Shown in pieces: positions 54,562 through 63,080 of a DNA stretch of 64,000 bases. Every line of letters starts with the position of its first letter. The stretch's first letter is position 1. Both the position numbers and the translations under genes were made by a program. The stretch covers positions 1 to 64,000 of the forward strand of contig MPNE01000011.1 in NCBI GenBank assembly GCA_002238865.1, read 5' to 3'. The notes beneath the pieces were generated by a model. That model saw only the letters and a list, made by a program, of their open reading frames with translations. It was not told the DNA's origin and made no database searches. The DNA comes from Gemmatimonadetes bacterium bin94 (GTDB lineage: Bacteria; Gemmatimonadota; Gemmatimonadetes; Longimicrobiales; Gaopeijiaceae).

Positions 54562-54679
54562 GACGGAACCTCCCGAGTATCTTCGAGTGCCGGGCGCGCC
54601 AAGCCGTGGGTGGCTTGTAGATTCATCCCGCGGATGCGAACCTGAGCCGGACGTGCCCTTCAACGAGCCACGAGTGCCC

Positions 54680-55789
54680 ATGAATGGACCAAATCTATAC
54701 AAAACTGTGCGGGACTCCACGTGTCTTGTGCTGCTTGCCATCGTCACGACGGTCGGGGGGTTGCCTGCGCAGACCACGTCCGGCAACCCCTACCGGGCAA
54801 CCCTGGGCTGGGAGAAGCTCCCCGAGGGCCGCACGCTCGGCATCGTCAGCGGTGTCATTCCGGACCCGGACGGCGAGCACCTGTGGATTCTCGACCGTTG
54901 CGGCGCCAACCAGTGCGCCGGAACCGAACTGGACCCGATCCTGAAGTTCGACCTCGACGGCAACCTGGTGGACAGCTTCGGGGCCGGGATGTTCGCCTTC
55001 CCACACGGCTTCGCCCTCGACGCGGACGGCTTCCTCTGGGTCACGGAGGGCGGTGCGCACGGCGACGCGCGCGCCGCGCTGGGCGAGTCGATGGGCATGG
55101 GGCACCAGGTCATCAAGCTCACGCGCCGGGGCGAAGAGGTGATGCGGATCGGCGAGGCGGGCGTGCACGGCAACGACGAGGCGCACTTCAACGGCCCATC
55201 CGGCGTCGCGATCGCCCCGAACGGCGACATCTGGATCGCGGACGGCCACCGCGGCGGCAACAACCGAATCGTCAGGCTCGCGAGCGACGGGACGTTCATC
55301 AGTGCGGTCGGCGGCGGGGTCGGTTCGGAGAGCCGCGAGCCCGGCCGCTTCAGCGATCCCCACGACATCAAGATCGACTCCCGCGGCCGCGTCTACGTCG
55401 CCGACCGGGGCAACAGCCGCATCCAGGTCTTCGGGCCCGAGGGCGACCTCCTCTACATCTGGACCCAGTACGGCAAGCCCAGCGGCCTCTTCATCGACGG
55501 CAACGACATCCTCTACGCGGGCGACGGCCTCTCGGGCGACCTGCGCACCGGCCCCCCCGACCCCTGGCGCAGCAACTTCGGCTGGGAGAAGGGCATCCGC
55601 ATCGGCGACCTCAGGACCGAGCAGGCCTGGGTCACCCACTTCATCCCCCAGCACGACGTGAATATCGGCCCGGGGATCGAGTTCCTCGGCGTCGATTTCG
55701 AGGGCAACATCTACGCCGGCGAGATCAACCGCATGCGCCTCGTGAGGTACGTGCCCGTACGGCCGCTCTCGTTCGGGGGACGGCGGTAG
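54680..55789 (+). CDS. Exported NHL-repeat beta-propeller protein
   Basis: A 369-residue protein with a signal (LVLLAIVTTVGGLPAQ). NHL repeats are clear: FAFPHGFALDADGFLWVTEGG, FNGPSGVAIAPNGDIWIADGHRGGNNRIVRL, FSDPHDIKIDSRGRVYVADRGNSRIQVF and IEFLGVDFEGNIYAGEI. The LDRCGANQCAG pair may form a disulphide. Related proteins include peptidyl-alpha-hydroxyglycine lyase-like propellers, but copper or zinc ligands are not obvious here. Role unknown. It is divergent from the binding lipoprotein gene. Confidence 0.85.
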   Translation: MNGPNLYKTVRDSTCLVLLAIVTTVGGLPAQTTSGNPYRATLGWEKLPEGRTLGIVSGVIPDPDGEHLWILDRCGANQCAGTELDPILKFDLDGNLVDSFGAGMFAFPHGFALDADGFLWVTEGGAHGDARAALGESMGMGHQVIKLTRRGEEVMRIGEAGVHGNDEAHFNGPSGVAIAPNGDIWIADGHRGGNNRIVRLASDGTFISAVGGGVGSESREPGRFSDPHDIKIDSRGRVYVADRGNSRIQVFGPEGDLLYIWTQYGKPSGLFIDGNDILYAGDGLSGDLRTGPPDPWRSNFGWEKGIRIGDLRTEQAWVTHFIPQHDVNIGPGIEFLGVDFEGNIYAGEINRMRLVRYVPVRPLSFGGRR

Positions 55790-55831
55790 GCAGCGGAAGC
55801 CCGCGCGGGGCCCCGGCGAGAACGTCTCCCG

Positions 55832-56446
55832 TCAGCGCGCCACCGAGAACGGCGTCGTGGCGACCTGGTCGTCCCACCACACCGTGAACACGCCGCCGTC
55901 CTGCGTCATGTTCATGAAGGCGATGACGAGCTGGTCGGCCGCCATCCCGATCGTGTCGACATCCATTCTCGTGCGAAGGACATCCCGGTCCGGCGTGTAC
56001 TCGTACGCGCCCCACAACCCGTCGGGGTTGTCCTCGCGATAGGCGTTCTTCACCCCCCACGTGGTGAAGATCAGCGTCCATTCGGTTTCGCTCAGTTCGG
56101 CGAAGATGCTGTACTCTCCGGCGGGCAGCCGCTGGTCGCCGAACATCAGGTCCGTCTCGGTCATGAAGCGGGTGGACTGATCGGCACCCATCCGCCACAC
56201 TGGAGCCCCGCGCAGAAATGCCTGGCCGTATTCGTCGCCCGACCCGAAGAGGTCGCGGCCGCGGAGTATCGGCCGGCCGTAGGACACCGTGATCCACGAT
56301 CCCTCATAGCGGCCGTTCTCGTTGTAGGCGCCACCGACCTGGGTGGCGGCCTCACCGCGGGGACTGGCGGGCCGTTGCTGGGCCTCGAGCGTGCTGGCGA
56401 ACGCGAGCATGAGGACGAGGCACGCGAATGGGCGAGTGACGTTCAT
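55832..56446 (-). CDS. DUF2911 family exported protein
   Basis: A 204-residue protein with a signal (ACLVLMLAFASTLEAQ). The DUF2911 domain runs from about 35 on: GSWITVSYGRPILRGRDLFG, WRMGADQSTRFMTETDLMFGDQRLPAGEYSIFAELSETEWTLIF and VFTVWWDDQVATTPF. Family members are small beta-rich proteins of unknown role found in Bacteroidetes, Gemmatimonadota and relatives. It is convergent with the NHL gene and lies divergently from the methyltransferase. Confidence 0.88.
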   Translation of the reverse strand: MNVTRPFACLVLMLAFASTLEAQQRPASPRGEAATQVGGAYNENGRYEGSWITVSYGRPILRGRDLFGSGDEYGQAFLRGAPVWRMGADQSTRFMTETDLMFGDQRLPAGEYSIFAELSETEWTLIFTTWGVKNAYREDNPDGLWGAYEYTPDRDVLRTRMDVDTIGMAADQLVIAFMNMTQDGGVFTVWWDDQVATTPFSVAR

Positions 56447-56488
56447 CGATGTCTCCTGCGAGGTGTGTGTGGGCGCAGGGGAAGATCA

Positions 56489-56517
56489 TTGCACGTGTTG
56501 CACACCAATCCTACCTT
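56489..56517 (+). promoter_or_regulatory. Candidate promoter for the methyltransferase gene
   Basis: TTGCAC (56489-56494) and TACCTT (56512-56517) are 17 bp apart in the AT-richer spacer between the divergent DUF2911 and methyltransferase genes. A leader of about 85 nt would result. Confidence 0.4.
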
Positions 56518-56605
56518 GCGGGCTCGAATGTTCAGAGGAATTGGATAATGGAAGAGTTGTGCTCCGATGGCTACCTGCAGGTGCTTTCGGGAGCAATGAC
56601 CAAGG

Positions 56606-57607
56606 GTGAGTGACGGGCACGATCGGCCCTCGGCCAGGCTGGGAGCCCCCTGGATCCTGAGACAGATTCTCGGCCGGGCCATCCTCCCTCAACATGTCCT
56701 CGGCTGGATGCGGCGCCGGCGCCTCCACCGCCGCGTCCCGACCGTTCATGCGAACGCCCAGTTGCGGCTGTACAACCGCATGCTGCCCGGCGACTTCCTT
56801 CACTACGGGTATTTCGACGACCCCGGCCAACGTCCCGAGACGGTGAGCTTCGAGGACCTCTACCGGGCCCAGCTTCGCTACGCCGGGAAGCTGGCGGCCC
56901 TCATCGACCGTCCGGAGGCGCCGGTGCTGGACGCGGGCTCGGGCATGGGAGGGATGCTCGGGCTCCTGCGTTCCTCGGGGCACGACGTGACCGGCCTCAC
57001 GCCGGATCGTCACCAGGCCGAGTACATCAGACGCAACTATCCCGGCGTGCCTCTCCTGCGTTGCCGCTTCGAAGACACATGCGTTGACAAATTCAGGGCA
57101 CATTTTGGCCCAGTTATCCATTCTGAGTCGATTCAATACATGGATCCGGATGGGGTATTTGCTGTCATGGGACAGATTCTGGCCCCAAATGGCACGTGGA
57201 TCGTGGCAGACTACTTCCGCGACGGCGGGGACGTCCCGGCCGGCGGAGCCCTCCGCGACCCGGGCGCGGCGACATCCGCCCCGAAGCGAAACCGCTCCGG
57301 CTGGAGGATGAGTTCCTTCCGCCGACGGCTGCGGGAACACGGCTTCGAGGTCGTCCACGAAACGGACATCACCGCCAACGTGCTTCCTACTCTCGGCTTC
57401 GCACACCTGCTGGCCAACCGCATCGGCCTTCCCGCGATCGACTTCGCGCACGACAAGCTCCGCGCAAAAAGTCCGGCGTTGCATTACGTTCTCGAAAACG
57501 TGGCCGACCGGGCCCGCCACGCCGCCGCGAGGAGTGCGGCCGTGCTGGACCCCACCGGCTTCGCGACCCACAAACGCTATGTCCTGATGAGCATGCACAG
57601 GAATTGA
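56606..57607 (+). CDS. Class I SAM-dependent methyltransferase
   Basis: A 333-residue protein with GTG start 56606, the first possible start after an in-frame stop at 56597. The SAM-binding motif I is VLDAGSGMGGMLGLL (about 112-126). Further strands are GHDVTGLTPDRHQAEYIR and FGPVIHSESIQYM, then ILAPNGTWIVADYF. The basic N-terminus (WMRRRRLHRRV) may contact a membrane or nucleic acid. The fold resembles cyclopropane-fatty-acid synthase and sterol or tocopherol methyltransferases (FLHYGYFDDPG). Substrate unknown. An AT-rich stretch at 57080-57190 differs from the gene's usual GC, hinting at a recombined patch. Confidence 0.85.
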   Translation: MSDGHDRPSARLGAPWILRQILGRAILPQHVLGWMRRRRLHRRVPTVHANAQLRLYNRMLPGDFLHYGYFDDPGQRPETVSFEDLYRAQLRYAGKLAALIDRPEAPVLDAGSGMGGMLGLLRSSGHDVTGLTPDRHQAEYIRRNYPGVPLLRCRFEDTCVDKFRAHFGPVIHSESIQYMDPDGVFAVMGQILAPNGTWIVADYFRDGGDVPAGGALRDPGAATSAPKRNRSGWRMSSFRRRLREHGFEVVHETDITANVLPTLGFAHLLANRIGLPAIDFAHDKLRAKSPALHYVLENVADRARHAAARSAAVLDPTGFATHKRYVLMSMHRN

Positions 57608-57621
57608 GAAGGAGGAGAGAG

Positions 57622-58842
57622 ATGTTCCGGAGCACCGCAGATTCCGGGAGAGGCCCGGCCGCTGCCCGGCCGGTTGAGTTGGCAGGCGTCGCCGGCGTTT
57701 CTGCCGTCGCGCGCCCTTTGGCTGCCGCCGGTCCCCTGGCTGTTGCCGGCACGCTTGCCGCTGCCTGCCTCGTGACGGTCGTATTCGGGGCTCCGCCCCC
57801 GCTTCTTGCCCAGGACGTGACGGTCACGGACTACCAGCCGCGCAACACGCTCGTCGTCCCCGAGAACCCGGTCACCCGCGCGCGCTTCCCGTTCGTCGAC
57901 ATTCACGGGCACCAGAACGCCGGGCGCATGTCGGCCGCCGATGTGGACCGGCTGGTGGCCGAAATGGACGAACTCAACATGGCCGTCATGGTCAACCTGT
58001 CCGGTGGCAGTGGAGAAGGGCTTGCGCGGGGGCTCGCGAACATGGCCGGACGGCATCCGGGGCGCTTTGTCTTCTTTGCCAATGCCGACTTCCGGGGTGT
58101 CGGCGAACCGGGGTGGGGCGAACGTGCGGCCGCGCAACTAGAAGAGGACGTGCGGAGCGGTGCGTCGGGCCTCAAGATCTTCAAGGGCCTGGGCATGACC
58201 AACCGGGACACGGATGGCAACCGGATTGCAGTGGACGACCCCCGGATGGCGCCGCTGTGGGAGAAGGCCGGTGAGCTGGGAATCCCCGTGCTCATCCACT
58301 CGGCGGATCCGGCGGAGTTCTGGCAGCCCCACGACCGGTTCAACGAACGGTGGCTCGAACTAAGGCTCCGGCCGAGGCGCATTCGACCCCCGGGGCAGTT
58401 TCCGCCCTTCGAGCAGATCATGGGCGAGCAACACGACCTGTTTCGGGCTCATCCCAACACGAACTTCATCGCCGCGCACCTCGGGTGGTTCGGGCACGAC
58501 CTGGCGCGACTGGGCACGCTCCTTGACGAGATCCCGAACATGCACGTGGGGCTGGGCGCCGTCGTCTACGAACTGGGGCGCCAGCCCCGCTTCGCACGGC
58601 AGTGGCTGACGCAGTACCAGGACCGCGTGCTGATGGGGAAGGACTCCTACAACCAGGAGGAGTTCCACACCTACTTCCGAGTCTTCGAAACCGCCGACGA
58701 GTACTTCGACTACTACCGGCGCTATCACGCGTTCTGGCAGATGTACGGACTGGACCTGCCGGACGAGGTGCTGCGCAAGATCTACTACGAGAACGCGGTG
58801 CGGCTCGTTCCGGCCATCGACGGGAGCCTGTTCTCCGGCTGA
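57622..58842 (+). CDS. Exported amidohydrolase 2 (ACMSD-like) family protein
   Basis: A 406-residue protein with a strong AAGGAGGAG before ATG 57622. The N-terminus is Ala-rich with an atypical long signal (AVAGTLAAACLVTVVFGAPPPLLAQ). The metal motif is FVDIHGHQN (about 92-100). Other blocks are GLKIFKGLGM, IPVLIHSADPAEFWQP (second His site), FIAAHLGWFGHDLARL, and RVLMGKDSY near the catalytic Asp position. Family members are decarboxylases or hydrolases of aromatic acids and lactones. It precedes exported AKR and amidase genes, suggesting a joint catabolic role. Confidence 0.87.
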   Translation: MFRSTADSGRGPAAARPVELAGVAGVSAVARPLAAAGPLAVAGTLAAACLVTVVFGAPPPLLAQDVTVTDYQPRNTLVVPENPVTRARFPFVDIHGHQNAGRMSAADVDRLVAEMDELNMAVMVNLSGGSGEGLARGLANMAGRHPGRFVFFANADFRGVGEPGWGERAAAQLEEDVRSGASGLKIFKGLGMTNRDTDGNRIAVDDPRMAPLWEKAGELGIPVLIHSADPAEFWQPHDRFNERWLELRLRPRRIRPPGQFPPFEQIMGEQHDLFRAHPNTNFIAAHLGWFGHDLARLGTLLDEIPNMHVGLGAVVYELGRQPRFARQWLTQYQDRVLMGKDSYNQEEFHTYFRVFETADEYFDYYRRYHAFWQMYGLDLPDEVLRKIYYENAVRLVPAIDGSLFSG

Positions 58843-58994
58843 AGCTCGTGAAGGCGATCTGGTACGAATCGACGGGCCCGTCAACACCAAAGCCTTCTTG
58901 CCTGTCATTGAATTGCGTGGGGACGCGACCCTGCGCACCTTGACCACTCGCCGGCCGCAGGTGGCCGGCATTTCCACCCGGGAGGACTCTGCAG

Positions 58995-59951
58995 ATGTTG
59001 ACTCGACGTGACTGGCTCCGCTCCACCGCCGCCGCCGGCGCGGCACTATCGCTCCATCCACGCGTGCTCCGTGCGCTGTCCGCACAGGAGATGATGACCC
59101 GGGCCATTCCGTCGACCGGCGAGCAGTTGCCGATCGTGGGGCTGGGGAGTTCGGCGACCTTTTCCCGGGTGGCTCGGGGTGACGACGTGACGCAGCTGCG
59201 GGATGTGCTGAGCACGTTCGTCGAGAATGGTGGAACGGTCTTCGACACGGCGCCCAGCTACGGGACCTCCGAAGAAGTCGCCGGACGGCTTGCGGGCGAC
59301 CTGGGGATCACGGACCGCATCTTCTGGGCGACCAAGGTCAACGTTGCCCGGCGCGGGGGTGGCGGGGCGGATCCCGCCGCGGCGCGGGCCCAGATCGAGC
59401 GTTCCTTCGAGTACTTCGGCGTGGATGTTATGGACCTGATGCAGGTGCACAACCTGGGGGACATGCCCACACAGATGCCCATCATCGAGGAGTTGAAGGC
59501 CGAGGGCCGCATTCGCTACATAGGCACCACGCTCACCCCGCGGGGTCCCCAGTACGAGGGGCTGATGCAGGCCATGCGCGACTACCCGCTGGACTTCATC
59601 GGCGTGGACTACGCGGTGGACAACACCGACGCCGCGGACGAGGTCCTGCCCCTGGCGCAGGAGAGGGGGATCGGCGTGCTGGTCTACGTGCCGTTTGGCC
59701 GCACACGGCTCTGGTCGCGGGTAGGCGACCGTGAGGTCCCCGATTGGGCGCGCGAGTTCGACGCCAACAGCTGGGCCCAGTTCTTCATCAAGTTCGCCGC
59801 GGCCCATCCTGCCGTGACGTGTGTGACCCCGGCCACCAGCAACGCCGAGCACATGATCGACAATCTCGGCGCCGGCATGGGGCGTCTGCCCAACGAGGAC
59901 CAGCAGCAGCGGATGATCGAGTTCGTGGACGCGCTGCCGCAGGCTGGATGA
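58995..59951 (+). CDS. Tat-exported aldo/keto reductase
   Basis: A 318-residue protein with a twin-arginine signal (MLTRRDWLRSTAAAGAALSLHP). The AKR barrel carries the tetrad: Asp and Tyr in VFDTAPSYG, Lys in FWATKVNV and His in LMQVHNLGD. NAD(P) binding is expected near the C-terminus (TPATSNAEHM). Such reductases are normally cytoplasmic. The Tat signal implies that the folded protein, perhaps with its cofactor, is moved to the periplasm. It lies 152 bp after the amidohydrolase gene and 13 bp before the amidase gene. Confidence 0.88.
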   Translation: MLTRRDWLRSTAAAGAALSLHPRVLRALSAQEMMTRAIPSTGEQLPIVGLGSSATFSRVARGDDVTQLRDVLSTFVENGGTVFDTAPSYGTSEEVAGRLAGDLGITDRIFWATKVNVARRGGGGADPAAARAQIERSFEYFGVDVMDLMQVHNLGDMPTQMPIIEELKAEGRIRYIGTTLTPRGPQYEGLMQAMRDYPLDFIGVDYAVDNTDAADEVLPLAQERGIGVLVYVPFGRTRLWSRVGDREVPDWAREFDANSWAQFFIKFAAAHPAVTCVTPATSNAEHMIDNLGAGMGRLPNEDQQQRMIEFVDALPQAG

Positions 59952-59964
59952 CCTGGAGGACAAC

Positions 59965-61608
59965 ATGATCGATCGCCGTCGCTTTATCGGAACCTCGATC
60001 GCCGGTGGCGCGGCCGCCGCGCTCGGCACGTCGGCGTGTGCGCCCGATTCTCCCGATCGTGGGACGGCCGGGGGGGCAGGAGGGGCCGGCGGCACCCAAC
60101 CGGGCGCCTTCGAGCTGGATGAGGCCACCGTCGCCGACCTGCAGGCCGCGATGGAGTCCGGTGAGCGCTCTGCGCGTTCGATCACGCAGCTGTACCTGGA
60201 CCGGATAGCGGCGCTGGACCGACAGGGACCAGAGCTCAGGTCCGTCATCGAGACCAACCCCGAAGCGCTGGAGATCGCCGACCAGCTGGACGAGGAGCGG
60301 CGCGCGAACGGCCCCCGCGGCCCGCTTCACGGCATCCCGGTCGCGCTGAAGGACAACCTGGATACGCATGACCGGATGACCACGACGGCCGGGTCGCTCG
60401 CGCTGGAGGGGTCGATCCCGCCGCAGGATTCCTTCGTCGCGCAGCGACTGCGCGAAGCCGGCGCGATCATCCTGGCCAAGCTGAACATGAGCGAGTGGGC
60501 GTACTTCCGGGGAGAACGCGCGAGCAGCGGCTGGAGCGCACGCGGCGGCCAGTGCAGGATGCCCTATGCGCTCGACCGCAACCCGTGCGGGTCGAGTTCG
60601 GGGTCGGGAGTGGCCGCGTCTGCAAACCTTTCGGCGCTGACCGTCGGCACCGAGACCGGCGGTTCGATCATGTGCCCCTCGTCCACCAACGGCATCGTGG
60701 GGATCAAGCCGACGGTGGGCCTGTGGAGCCGCTCCGGCATCATCCCCATCTCCCATTCCCAGGACACGGCCGGGCCGATGTGCCGCACGGTGCGCGACGC
60801 GGCGGTGCTGCTGGGTCCGGTGACCGGTGTCGACCCCCGCGACCCGGCGACGGCCGCCAGCGAGGGCAATTCGCACGCCGACTACACGCAGTTCCTCGAC
60901 GCCGGGGGACTACAGGGGGTCCGGATCGGCGTGGCGAGGAGCTTTTCGGGCTTTGCGCCCGAGGTGTGGGAGCTGTTCGACGAGGCCGTCGACGCCATGC
61001 GCGAGGCCGGTGCGACTCTTGTGGATCCGGCCAACCTGCCCGATGCGGCGTGGAATGACGAACAGCCGCTCCTGGTGCTGGAGTACGAGTTCAAGGCGAA
61101 CCTGAACGCCTATCTCGCCAGCCTGGGTCCGAGTGCCCCGGTCAAGACCCTGGCCGAGGTCATCGATTTCAACGAGCGTAACGCCGAGCTGGAGATGCCC
61201 CACTTCGGGCAGCAGCGGCTGACCGCCTCCGAAGCGCGGGGACCCCTCACCGACCAGGTGTACCTGGACGCGGTCGAGAGCATCCAGCGCGGCAACCGGG
61301 AGGACGGAATCGACGCGCTGATGGACGAGCACGACCTCGATGCCATCGTGGCTCCCACGCGGGGTCTGGCGTGGAAGACCGACCACATCCTGGGCGATTC
61401 GCTGGGCGGCGGGTCCAGCGCGGGTCCGGCCGCCATTGCCGGCTACCCCGACATCACGGTGCCGATGGGGTTCGTGTCGGGACTGCCGGCAGGTGTTTCG
61501 TTCTTCGGACGCAGGTGGAGCGAGCCCGCGCTGCTGCGGATCGCGTACGCGTACGAGCAGGCGACGAACCACCGGGCGGCGCCGACATTCGCGGAGACGC
61601 TGGGGTAG
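59965..61608 (+). CDS. Exported amidase-signature family enzyme
   Basis: A 547-residue protein with a Tat-type N-terminus (MIDRRRFIGTSIAGGAAAALGTSAC, also a lipobox-like SAC). The Ser-cisSer-Lys triad of the family is visible: K129 (PVALKDNLDT), cis-Ser in CGSSSGSGVAASA (about 210-212) and nucleophile S234 (GTETGGSIMCPSS). Amidases of this group cleave amides such as those of fatty acids, aryl compounds or peptides. It may release products handled by the adjacent AKR and amidohydrolase. The last stretch (TFAETLG) is typical. Confidence 0.9.
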   Translation: MIDRRRFIGTSIAGGAAAALGTSACAPDSPDRGTAGGAGGAGGTQPGAFELDEATVADLQAAMESGERSARSITQLYLDRIAALDRQGPELRSVIETNPEALEIADQLDEERRANGPRGPLHGIPVALKDNLDTHDRMTTTAGSLALEGSIPPQDSFVAQRLREAGAIILAKLNMSEWAYFRGERASSGWSARGGQCRMPYALDRNPCGSSSGSGVAASANLSALTVGTETGGSIMCPSSTNGIVGIKPTVGLWSRSGIIPISHSQDTAGPMCRTVRDAAVLLGPVTGVDPRDPATAASEGNSHADYTQFLDAGGLQGVRIGVARSFSGFAPEVWELFDEAVDAMREAGATLVDPANLPDAAWNDEQPLLVLEYEFKANLNAYLASLGPSAPVKTLAEVIDFNERNAELEMPHFGQQRLTASEARGPLTDQVYLDAVESIQRGNREDGIDALMDEHDLDAIVAPTRGLAWKTDHILGDSLGGGSSAGPAAIAGYPDITVPMGFVSGLPAGVSFFGRRWSEPALLRIAYAYEQATNHRAAPTFAETLG

Positions 61609-61665
61609 ACGGCGCGAGCGAACGCGGGCTGCGGCCCTGCAATGCAACAGGGACCCGGCTGCCCC

Positions 61666-62448
61666 TCAGGCCGCGGTGAACCCCGTCACCCGGCGGATCG
61701 TGCCATCGGGATCGGCCCGAATGTGGTTGAACCCCTTCATGGGTCCGCCCGGCCCGCTCGTCCGCCACCCCACCAACGCCTCGCCCCGGCAGATCCGCAC
61801 ATCTCCGGTGTGCTCGAGTGAGTACCCCGGCATGTACATGTGACAGTTGGCAATGTGCATGGAGAGCAAACCGATGCCTGTCAAACCGGTCCAGTCGTCG
61901 CGGAAGGTGACGTCTTCGGCGCAGCACCGGTGCAGTGCCGCGAGGCGTGCTTCCGCGTCCTGCTCGTTCCACGCGGCGATCCAGTCGGGCAATGTGCGCT
62001 CCAATCCGGCCGCCAGATCGATCCGGTTTGCCTTCAGGTCGAGCTTGCTGAGCTGAAAGCGCCATCCACCTTCCTGCTGATGCACCTCTTCCCCGGACGA
62101 CAGGCCGGAATGGCGAAGGTCCACCCAACATCCCGCGCCGTCGGGCCGCACAAGGAACTCCACGAGAGTCGATCCTGCAGGCATCTTGTCTTCTCCCTCG
62201 CCGGATTCGACTCCCCAGGTAACCCCGAGGCGGCGCGCTTGCACGTCCAGCGTCACGACCTCGCCGGCGAGCACGATGCGGTAGTTGGGGAAGGCCGCCC
62301 GGAACGGACTGCCGGTGCGCGCCTCGAAGGTGACCTCGCCCTCCATCCAGGCCGATAAGCGTTCGGGGTCGGTGAGTATGCGCCACACCGTCTCGGGGCT
62401 GGCGTCGATCGCGACCGAGAGGTCGATCGCTGTTGATTTGTTGGCCAC
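61666..62448 (-). CDS. SRPBCC (AHSA1-like) domain fused to a SnoaL/NTF2-like domain
   Basis: A 260-residue cytoplasmic protein. GTG 62448 follows AGGAG by six bases and gives VANKSTAIDLSVAIDASPETVWRILTDPERLSAWM, the usual start of AHSA1/SRPBCC domains that bind hydrophobic ligands. From about 165 the sequence (WIAAWNEQDAEARLAALHRCCAEDVTFRDDWTG) matches SnoaL-like NTF2 folds. No catalytic site is evident. The fusion may sense or bind a small ligand. Longer starts would run into the divergent gene. Confidence 0.85.
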   Translation of the reverse strand: MANKSTAIDLSVAIDASPETVWRILTDPERLSAWMEGEVTFEARTGSPFRAAFPNYRIVLAGEVVTLDVQARRLGVTWGVESGEGEDKMPAGSTLVEFLVRPDGAGCWVDLRHSGLSSGEEVHQQEGGWRFQLSKLDLKANRIDLAAGLERTLPDWIAAWNEQDAEARLAALHRCCAEDVTFRDDWTGLTGIGLLSMHIANCHMYMPGYSLEHTGDVRICRGEALVGWRTSGPGGPMKGFNHIRADPDGTIRRVTGFTAA

Positions 62449-62590
62449 GTCTGTCTCCTGTTTTGCCGGTGAAACGGCGCAGACAAATCCGGTCTCGGCA
62501 AGTGCGCCGCTGGAAACCGGTTGCCGGGCCCTCGCGTCCGGTATACCGTCATGCGGCTTGCAGACTACGACCCACGTCAACGGGAGACAA

Positions 62591-63031
62591 ATGATGGAGC
62601 ATTTGCGGAACATCGGCGGGGCGGTGCTGGGTTGGGTGGTCATGTTTGCCGGCGTTGTGCTCCTGATGTCGGGACTCTGGATGGTTCTGGGAGCCGAACG
62701 GGCGTTTCAGCCGCAGAGTTGGGATATCTCGGGGGCGTGGATCCTGGGCTCGATCGTTGTCGGATTGCTGGCGGCGATCCCGGGGGGCTTCGTTTGCGGG
62801 AAGGTCGCGGCTGACAAACGGGGTGTGTGGATGCTGGTTGTCCTGGTGGTGATCCTGGGTGTGGCCAGCGCATTGCCCGAGATGCCTGCTGCCGAGGGCA
62901 TGCGGCCCGAGAATATCGGCATGACGGAGGCGATGATGTCCGCCGTGCAGCCGAAGTGGCTCGCGTGGCTCAATCCCGTGCTCGGGGCCGTGGGTGCTCT
63001 CCTCGGCGCGCGCATGGCCGGGAACGGCTAG
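62591..63031 (+). CDS. Small integral membrane protein of unknown function
   Basis: A 146-residue protein from ATG 62591 (GGGAG four bases upstream). Four hydrophobic segments are seen: GAVLGWVVMFAGVVLLMSGLWMVL, AWILGSIVVGLLAAIPGGFVCG, VWMLVVLVVILGVASALP and WLNPVLGAVGALLGARM. Nothing beyond membrane topology is recognisable. It is followed 49 bp later by the MATE transporter gene and may be cotranscribed. Confidence 0.75.
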   Translation: MMEHLRNIGGAVLGWVVMFAGVVLLMSGLWMVLGAERAFQPQSWDISGAWILGSIVVGLLAAIPGGFVCGKVAADKRGVWMLVVLVVILGVASALPEMPAAEGMRPENIGMTEAMMSAVQPKWLAWLNPVLGAVGALLGARMAGNG

Positions 63032-63080
63032 GCGGCCGACTACATATCGTCATGCAATGCCGGGTGAGGCGTAACGCCCC

